DNA from: an archaeon
GTDB lineage: Archaea > Thermoproteota > Nitrososphaeria > Nitrososphaerales > Gagatemarchaeaceae
Direction: 5' to 3'
Assembly: GCA_021827865.1 (NCBI GenBank)
Contig: JAKAUC010000009.1
Location: forward strand, 62,001-126,000
DNA: 64,000 nt
The notes beneath the pieces were generated by a model that worked only from the letters and a program-made list of their open reading frames with translations, ran no database searches and was not told the origin of the DNA. Positions 58,702 to 64,000 of the stretch are shown one piece after another (within the stretch, counting starts at the first letter, position 1; each line of letters starts with the position of its first letter). The position numbers and the translations under genes are program-made.

Positions 58702-59910
58702 TTATGTGTGTATCCGTGTCTGAGCGGCTGGCTGGCTGGTTGGTTGGTTGGTTGGTTGGCTGCCGCCGTCCCCCGCCTTCTCCGTCCTCCGCCACCCGAC
58801 CCTGACGTGGAAGAGGAACGCCCCCAGGGCCCCCAGGGCCACGCCCCCCTGGACCAGGGCGTAGGGGATGGAGAGGAGGAGGACCCGCCCCCTCCCCCGC
58901 CCCAGCTTCGATGCCGAAGCCCAGGCCGAAGCGGCGTAGACCAGGGCGACCCCGAGGAGGACAGGGACCAGGGCCGAGGGCCAGAGGGGGGAAAGGAGGG
59001 CCAGGACGACGAATCCGGCGGGGGCCAACGGGGCCAGGAGTGAGAGGGCCACGTCCGCCGCCAGGGCGGGCCTGAGCCTCGCGACCGCCCCCCGGTTCGT
59101 CCACAGGGCGTCAAGCATCCCCTTGTACCACCTCAGCCGCTGGCCGGCGAGGGCCCCCAGGGTCCCCGGAGCCTCGATCCCCACCCTCGCGGGAGACAGC
59201 CGCACCCTCTTCCCCCTCGCGAGCTGCCGCAGAGACAGGTCCGCGTCCTCGGCCAGGGCGTCGTTCCAGGCGAGGCCCCCGGCGTCGGGGTCGACGGCGG
59301 CCCTCGAGACCAGCGAGAAGAAGCCTGTGGCTGGGAGGAAGAGCCCCAGCCTGTCCTTGGCCCTGGCGGTGCGGGCCCAGGCCTCCGCCTCGAGGCCGAG
59401 GGTCCGCTGCAGCGCCCCTGCGCCGGCGTTGCTGGCGTAGGGGACCCCCACCACGGCCCAGGTCCCGGGGTCCTCGGCGAAGGGGAGGAGCCTGCGGACG
59501 CAGTCGCTGTCCACCAGGGAGTCCTCGTCAAGGAGCAGAAGGTAGGGGGACCTGACCCCCCCGACCGCGGCGTTGAGCGCCTGCGCCTTCCCCTTCCCGG
59601 CGATGGGGAGCACCCTCACCGACCCCCCGCCCGGGGACGGGGTCGGGGCGGCCTCGCCCAGGGCCAGGGCGACTTCGAGGGGAGGGTAGTCGACTTCCGC
59701 CAGCCTCCGCAGCGTCTCGTCCAGGGCCGGGGAGCTGACGAGCGAAGCGACCAGGGCGGTCACGGCCGGGGTCCCCCCTGGCTCCAAGGGGGGCGGGTCG
59801 GGGAGGGTCCGCCCATAGGCGAAGAGGGCCAGGGAGTAGGCGGTCAGCCCGAAGAGGGCCGCCCCCGCGAGCCAGCCGACGGCCGCGAGCCCCAGGTGGA
59901 GCAGGTCCAA
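58702..59910 (-). CDS. GT2-family membrane glycosyltransferase
   Basis: 402 residues, TTG start. N-terminal helix (LAAVGWLAGAALFGLTAYSL), then GT2 motifs: SLVSSPALDETLRRLAEVDY, GKGKAQALNAAV, LLLDEDSLVDSD (D-x-D-like), NDALAEDADLSL (E-D) and the acceptor motif QRLRWYKG (Q/R-x-x-R-W). Two to four C-terminal helices follow. This suits a processive or polyprenyl-linked polysaccharide synthase. The last residues SQPTNQPTSQPAAQ are encoded by a tetranucleotide repeat. The catalytic part is not affected by it. Confidence 0.85.
   Translation of the reverse strand: MDLLHLGLAAVGWLAGAALFGLTAYSLALFAYGRTLPDPPPLEPGGTPAVTALVASLVSSPALDETLRRLAEVDYPPLEVALALGEAAPTPSPGGGSVRVLPIAGKGKAQALNAAVGGVRSPYLLLLDEDSLVDSDCVRRLLPFAEDPGTWAVVGVPYASNAGAGALQRTLGLEAEAWARTARAKDRLGLFLPATGFFSLVSRAAVDPDAGGLAWNDALAEDADLSLRQLARGKRVRLSPARVGIEAPGTLGALAGQRLRWYKGMLDALWTNRGAVARLRPALAADVALSLLAPLAPAGFVVLALLSPLWPSALVPVLLGVALVYAASAWASASKLGRGRGRVLLLSIPYALVQGGVALGALGAFLFHVRVGWRRTEKAGDGGSQPTNQPTSQPAAQTRIHT
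58726..58761. repeat. Tetranucleotide tandem repeat (9 units)
   Basis: Three GGCT units, five GGTT units and one GGCT unit in a row (36 bp), lying in the 3' end of the GT2 glycosyltransferase gene. On the coding strand it is CCAA/AGCC and encodes Q-P-T-N-type residues in any frame, so unit gain or loss would change the C-terminal tail. Confidence 0.85.
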
Positions 59911-59957
59911 CCCGCTGCCGCCGAGGCGGGCATTCTTCTACGTTCGCAGGGGGGTCC

Positions 59958-61568
59958 CTAGGGGCGGCAGTAGGTCGTGTCCTGGCCGTTGGCGTACACC
60001 CGCTGGAGCGAGGTCTGGGCGGGGAGGTCGGCGACTACCGTCATGTTGACAGGGTGGCCGTAGGTCCCCCCGATGTACCCGATCTGCGCTATGAGGCTGT
60101 CCACGATAAGGCACCCGCTCCCCAGGGGCTGCAGCCCGGCGAGGTAGTAGAAGCCGGGGCCAGAGCTGACGTTCCCGCCGTAGTACCTGGAGAGGTACCC
60201 GAACCTGGCGTCCGCGTAGATGGTCCTCCCCGAGGAGGCGTGCCCCGCCCAGGCCAGGGAGGAGACCTCCGCCGGGGTGTAGACCCTCTGGCTCCCCCCC
60301 AGGGGCCCGGACCAGTAGGCGGAGTAGGGGACGACGTAGGCCGATCCGACGACAAGCAGCAGGACGGCCGCGCACCCGGCCCCGGCCAGCAGCCTCCGTC
60401 CCCCCATCAGCTTCGACAGAGCCAGGGCCCCGAGGACAGCGACCCCGGGGTAGACGAAGTCGAGGATCCGCATGGTGGTCCCCACGGCCCCCGGGGTGGC
60501 GAAGACGGAGAAGCCCACCACCCCGAGGACCCCCAGGGCCCAGAGGGAAGCGAAGACGGCCCCCCTCGAGTGCGGGGAGCCCCTGGCGGAGTACATCCCC
60601 CAGGAGGAGAGGAGGGCGACAGCCAGGTATGGGACGGCCAGGGCGACGAGGTAGGGGGAGACGATGGGGGAGTCGAGCAGGGTGTGGAACGCGAGGGCGG
60701 AGGCGAAGAGCCCGGCCACCCCCAGGCCCAGGAACCCGAGCCAGGCGGCGGTCCACCTGTGCAGGTCGAGGCTGAAGGCCCCCGCGACCCAGACCGGGGC
60801 AGTGAAGAGTGCCTCGTAGGCGAAGACCGAGACCAGCCCCGACGGCTGCAGGTCGTAGGGGAGGCTGGACACGGCGTAGACGTAGAAGTAGAGGTAGGAG
60901 AGGAAGGAGAAGACGAGGAGGAGGACGACCGTAGGGGCGACCCTACCGCGCCCCCCCGGGGTCAGGGCGTAGGCCATGGTCAGGTAGCAGCAGAGGAGGA
61001 AGCCGACGACGCTGGTGAGGCTGTGGGCGGCGAGGAGGACCACGAAGGAGAAGGCGGATAGGCCGAGGGCCCCCTTGTTCCCGTCCTTCAGCCAGAGGTT
61101 CAGGAGCAGGACCACCAGGACCATGAGCGGGAGGGCGAAGGCCTCCTTGGTGACCCCGGCGGAGATCATGGTGCTCCCTCCGGCCACGGCGAAGAGCAGG
61201 GTGGCGACCCCCGAGGCCCGGGGGCCGATGCCGAAGGACCGGAGGAGAGCGAAGAAGAGGACGGCCATCAGGCTGGTGACCAGGGGGCCGAGGAGGGGCA
61301 TCAGCTCGGCGGGGCCGGGGCCGAGGAGGACCGAGGAGACGGCGTAGAAGAGGGTGTCCGCGGGCCAGAGTATGTTGTATGGGCCGAACCCGTTCCCCGG
61401 GCCGAGGGGGACCGGGGAGGAGGCGACCAGGTTGCGGGCGTTGGCCAGCTGGGGCCAGGTGTCTGTGTGGTAGGGGACGCCGCTGGAGAGGTAAGGGAAC
61501 GCCCTGAGGGCGAAGGCGAGCAGGACTATGGCTGCGGCGACGTAGACCCCCTCCCTCGGACGGCTCAC
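59958..61568 (-). CDS. GT-C-type polytopic membrane glycosyltransferase
   Basis: 536 residues, GTG start, about twelve helices. The first outside loop contains VPYHTDTWPQLANARNLV, with an acidic residue where GT-C enzymes have their catalytic aspartate. A C-terminal outside domain of about 100 residues (YADARFGYLSRYYGGNVSSG) follows the helices. Sequence motifs are too weak to choose between oligosaccharyl-transferase-like and mannosyltransferase types. It precedes the GT2 gene in the same direction with a 47-nt gap. Confidence 0.72.
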   Translation of the reverse strand: MSRPREGVYVAAAIVLLAFALRAFPYLSSGVPYHTDTWPQLANARNLVASSPVPLGPGNGFGPYNILWPADTLFYAVSSVLLGPGPAELMPLLGPLVTSLMAVLFFALLRSFGIGPRASGVATLLFAVAGGSTMISAGVTKEAFALPLMVLVVLLLNLWLKDGNKGALGLSAFSFVVLLAAHSLTSVVGFLLCCYLTMAYALTPGGRGRVAPTVVLLLVFSFLSYLYFYVYAVSSLPYDLQPSGLVSVFAYEALFTAPVWVAGAFSLDLHRWTAAWLGFLGLGVAGLFASALAFHTLLDSPIVSPYLVALAVPYLAVALLSSWGMYSARGSPHSRGAVFASLWALGVLGVVGFSVFATPGAVGTTMRILDFVYPGVAVLGALALSKLMGGRRLLAGAGCAAVLLLVVGSAYVVPYSAYWSGPLGGSQRVYTPAEVSSLAWAGHASSGRTIYADARFGYLSRYYGGNVSSGPGFYYLAGLQPLGSGCLIVDSLIAQIGYIGGTYGHPVNMTVVADLPAQTSLQRVYANGQDTTYCRP

Positions 61569-61604
61569 TCCGGCTCGCTCCGGCGGGGGGATTTCAAGAT
61601 GGCG

Positions 61605-62387
61605 TCAGGCCGAGACCGAGAACTCGCAGCAGTCGTCCCCCATCGAAAGGCACTTCGTCTCCACCACATTCACGCTGTTCGTCCCGTAGACCACGTCGAA
61701 CATCCCCGCCAGGTGGCCGCGGAAGAAGTTGCTCCCCCGGGGGGTCCTCTCCGGCTTCGCGGCGCACTCGAAGTTGTCCCACAGCCTGACGACGGCCCGC
61801 TTGGCCGCGCGGTCGAAGGAGACCACCTCCGGCCTGGCCCAGCCGACGGCCCCGTAGTACCCCAGGGCGACCTGGAGGTCGCGGACGTCCGCCACCTTGT
61901 AGTCCCGCAACAGGTCCCGCCAGGACGGCTCGCCGTGGTGGTAGCCCATCTGGTAGAGGACGACGTCGGCTCCGGTGGCGAGGATCGAGCGGATCCCCTC
62001 CTCCATCACGGCGAAGAAGTGGGACCTCAGCATTATGGCCCTGTCCCCGGAGTTCCAGGCCAGGGGGAAGTTCAGGGTGTCCGTTATCAGCCCCTTGTGG
62101 GCCTCCACCACCTCGACGCCCCGGACGTAGCTGGAGCCCTCGACGGCTTTCTTCAGGTCCTCGGGGCCCGGCCTCCCTTCGGTCGCCTCCACGAAGAAGC
62201 TGCACCTCCCCTGGGGCCCCCCCTCGGGGCTGGAGATGAACCCGGAAAGGATGCTGAACTTCCCCTTCTCCAGTCGGTCCGAGAGGCTGGCCAGGGCGCC
62301 GACCTCGTGCCTCAGCTGGACCGCCACGAGGAAGAGCTTCCGCCCCCCTTCCCGCTGGAATACGATTACCTCCTTCTTGGTCCCCAT
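61605..62387 (-). CDS. ACT-like plus V4R-domain sensor
   Basis: 260 residues, ATG start. ACT-like part: KLFLVAVQLRHEVGALASLS, KGKFSILSGFISSPEGG. V4R part: ADVVLYQMGYHHGEPSWRDL, VVRLWDNFECAAKPERT, SNFFRGHLAGMFDVVYG, VVETKCLSMGDDCCEFSV. It resembles the 50489 paralogue most (both have F-E-C and G-D-x-x-C-E-F) and keeps the Cys ligands. It precedes the GT-C and GT2 genes and follows an FtsX-like permease. Confidence 0.8.
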   Translation of the reverse strand: MGTKKEVIVFQREGGRKLFLVAVQLRHEVGALASLSDRLEKGKFSILSGFISSPEGGPQGRCSFFVEATEGRPGPEDLKKAVEGSSYVRGVEVVEAHKGLITDTLNFPLAWNSGDRAIMLRSHFFAVMEEGIRSILATGADVVLYQMGYHHGEPSWRDLLRDYKVADVRDLQVALGYYGAVGWARPEVVSFDRAAKRAVVRLWDNFECAAKPERTPRGSNFFRGHLAGMFDVVYGTNSVNVVETKCLSMGDDCCEFSVSA

Positions 62388-62491
62388 GGTCGGCCGCGGC
62401 TGTAGGACGCGTGAGTCGGGTTAATGCTTTTCGCCGGGGGGGCCCTATCCCACTCCCCTCCCCATTTGCCAGCCTGGACCGACCCGCCGGG

Positions 62492-63658
62492 TCAGTCCCC
62501 CCGTCCGAGGACAGCCCGGAAGGAGTAAGCCAGGGACGCGAGGACGGCCAGGGCCGGGCCCAGGGTGGAAGCGGCCCCCCCCTGGATGCTGGGGGCCACC
62601 AGCAGCGGCTGGAAGAAGAAGCTCAGGGCCCCCGCCGAGGAGAGGTATCCGACCCCCCAGTAGGCTGCAACGTAGCCCAGGGCGCCGCAGGCAGCGGCGA
62701 GGGGGACCGACGCCCCCGCCAGCCAGAGGAAGCGCCTCCGCCTCCCCATCCCCAGTGCGGCCAGGGTGTCGGAGGTGGGGCCGGCCCCCTGCAGCCAGTA
62801 GGCGGTGGCGAAGTAGACGGCGAAGAGGGACACGGCGAGGACAAGGATGTCCAGGGAGGAGAGGACAGACTGGACGATGCCTGCCCCGCCGGCGAGCTCG
62901 GTCGCCAGGGACGGGGAGCCCCCCTGGGGCTCTATGGACACCAGTATGGAGTAGGGGGCCAGCTGCAGCTGCTGGACGTAGGGGTTCGAAGGCTTCGGCG
63001 CCCCCCCGCCGCCGGCCCCGAGCGCCGCCAGCATCGCCGGCTCGCTGAAGACAGCCGGGTCGACCTTGAGCCTGAGGAACGTCGCCTGGTCAGGGGAGAG
63101 CCCCCGGAGGGACCTGGCGGTGCTCAGGGTCGTGAGGATCTCGGAGTCGAAGGGGGTCCCCGCAGAGACGATCCCGACGACCTTCAGCGCGGCCGAGGAG
63201 TCGGCCAGGACCCCGGAGACCGCCAGCGTCTCCCCCACCTTCACCCCCGCCACCCTGGCCAGCTGGGCTCCCACCAGGGCGGTCCCGTTGCCGAAGGCCG
63301 CGGCGCTCCCGGCCACGACCGACGTCGGCTGCATTGCGGAGAAGTCCGCGTAGTCAACTCCCCTGACCACGGCGACGCTCCCCCCCGACTCCACCGGGGC
63401 GTACACCTCGAAGCTGTAGGCGAGGACCCCCGGGACCCTGGTGGCGTTCATCGCCTGCGCGAGGCCGATGGCTCCGGTCTCCGGGACCCTCCCCCCGCTG
63501 GATACCACCACCACGTCCTTCCCGGCCCCCGGTGCCGCGAGGAAGGCGCCGGCAGACCCCGAAAGGAGGAAGGAGGTGGACGACATGGCGACCGAAAGGA
63601 GGAGGACGACCGCGAGGAGACCCCCCAGCTCCCTCCACCTGGTGACCCGCCTTAGCGT
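62492..63658 (-). CDS. FtsX/MacB-type ABC permease, start codon unclear
   Basis: About 389 residues if read from directly after the TAG at 63659-63661, 364 from the first ATG (63586). The N-terminal sequence TLRRVTRWRELGGLLAVVLL is the first half of a typical FtsX first helix; the ATG lies inside this helix. After a large outside domain (GKDVVVVSSGGRVPETGAIG) come three more helices (LDILVLAVSLFAVYFATAYW and two others). No ATG, GTG or TTG lies between the TAG and 63586. Likely works with the second permease and the ABC ATPase at 54118. Confidence 0.72.
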   Translation of the reverse strand, partial: TLRRVTRWRELGGLLAVVLLLSVAMSSTSFLLSGSAGAFLAAPGAGKDVVVVSSGGRVPETGAIGLAQAMNATRVPGVLAYSFEVYAPVESGGSVAVVRGVDYADFSAMQPTSVVAGSAAAFGNGTALVGAQLARVAGVKVGETLAVSGVLADSSAALKVVGIVSAGTPFDSEILTTLSTARSLRGLSPDQATFLRLKVDPAVFSEPAMLAALGAGGGGAPKPSNPYVQQLQLAPYSILVSIEPQGGSPSLATELAGGAGIVQSVLSSLDILVLAVSLFAVYFATAYWLQGAGPTSDTLAALGMGRRRRFLWLAGASVPLAAACGALGYVAAYWGVGYLSSAGALSFFFQPLLVAPSIQGGAASTLGPALAVLASLAYSFRAVLGRGD

Positions 63659-64000
63659 CTAGGGCCCCCTCCAGGTCCTCGAGGAGAGCCCCGCCCCGGC
63701 CCCTCCCAGCAGGACGGCGGACAGGGCCAGCGCCGCCGTCGTCCCCAGCGAGGCAGGGGTGAGCTCCGGGACGTAGTAGGGGGCGCCGGCCAGGACCACT
63801 GCCGCACGGAAGACCACCTGGGCCGCGACCACGCCCAGGGAGACGCCGAGGGCCAGCGAGAGGGCCCCCAGCAGGAGTGTCCTGAGGGCAAGGAGCCTGG
63901 CCGTCGCCGAGGGGGGCGCCCCCAGGTCGGAGAGGAGCCTCCCGGAGCCCGCGAACTCCCTGGCGTAGCCTGCGGAGACGACGAAGGCGGCGGCGGCCGT
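63659..64000 (-). CDS. FtsX/MacB-type ABC permease, C-terminal part, truncated by the window edge
   Basis: 113 residues translated directly from the minus strand. After AAAAFVVSAGYAREFAGSGR comes RLLALRTLLLGALSLALGVS, VVAAQVVFRAAVVLAGAPYY and LTPASLGTTAALALSAVLLG, the last three helices of an FtsX-type permease. It ends at a TAG which is in the same frame as the next gene. The N-terminus is beyond the window. Confidence 0.7.
   Translation of the reverse strand, partial: TAAAAFVVSAGYAREFAGSGRLLSDLGAPPSATARLLALRTLLLGALSLALGVSLGVVAAQVVFRAAVVLAGAPYYVPELTPASLGTTAALALSAVLLGGAGAGLSSRTWRGP

Noticed and set aside
1-64000. CRISPR arrays, tRNA or rRNA genes, insertion sequences
   Set aside because: No regularly spaced repeats, no cloverleaf-like sequence and no transposase or terminal inverted repeats were seen.

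Overview
The window is a GC-rich archaeal chromosome segment. The archaeal assignment rests on class III (prepilin-peptidase type) pilin signal sequences, FlaI/FlaJ-like pilus assembly genes, KaiC-like ATPases, a TrmB-family regulator, a Sulfolobus-like KDG/KDPG aldolase, an AN1 zinc-finger site-2 protease, and many genes with a TATA element about 25-31 nt upstream of an ATG, GTG or TTG start, i.e. leaderless transcripts. A probable TackOD1-type zinc domain and the overall style point to the TACK superphylum, plausibly a heterotrophic Nitrososphaeria/Thaumarchaeota-like lineage. No rRNA, tRNA or CRISPR array is visible, so this placement is inference.

Layout. 1-10.2 kb: a sugar-acid/aldonate catabolism block (altronate dehydratase C-terminus, amidohydrolase, MBL hydrolase, enolase-superfamily dehydratase, RidA, an oligopeptide-type solute-binding protein, two D-2-hydroxyacid dehydrogenases, an RraA-like protein, KDG/KDPG aldolase). 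10.3-17.5 kb: a zinc-finger M50 protease, a DUF4143-type ATPase, winged-helix/TrmB regulators, and a divergent pair of KaiC-like ATPases that share a strikingly symmetric promoter. 17.5-24.6 kb: a secreted Ig-like repeat protein and a first Tad/FlaIJ-like pilus operon (two pilins, ATPase, double GspF membrane protein). 24.6-27.8 kb: an AT-richer insert with a GT39-like glycosyltransferase, two unknown membrane proteins and a pilin.

28.2-33.2 kb: a MoxR-type AAA ATPase carrying a mini-intein in its P-loop, a VWA-domain partner and two unknown proteins, with a small SecB-like protein divergent from them. 33.3-39.1 kb: winged-helix regulators, small membrane proteins, an ArsB/NhaD-like transporter, an Ig-like surface protein and a KaiC-like protein that has lost its P-loop lysine. 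39.2-44.7 kb: two pilin clusters, an ACT-V4R-like sensor and an MNT/HEPN toxin-antitoxin pair. 45-50.4 kb: an alpha/beta hydrolase, a zinc/endonuclease-fold protein and a second Tad-like pilus operon whose ATPase has its own N-terminal membrane segments. 50.5-64 kb: three more ACT-V4R proteins, GT39, GT2 and GT-C glycosyltransferases, an ABC exporter ATPase and FtsX/MacB-type permeases, a WHy/LEA-like repeat protein, a MEDS-domain protein, and a small accessory patch with a retropepsin-like protease, a DUF5678 protein and a ribbon-helix-helix protein.

Taken together the window is dominated by cell-surface construction (pilins, assembly engines, glycosyltransferases, Ig-like and WHy-like anchored proteins) alongside ligand-sensing regulators (ACT-V4R, MEDS, KaiC, TrmB). 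The best candidates for under-described biology are the ACT-V4R paralogues that sit beside surface genes, the palindromic bidirectional promoter, the intein-bearing MoxR/VWA module, genes that seem to lack a canonical start codon, and a tetranucleotide repeat at the 3' end of a glycosyltransferase.
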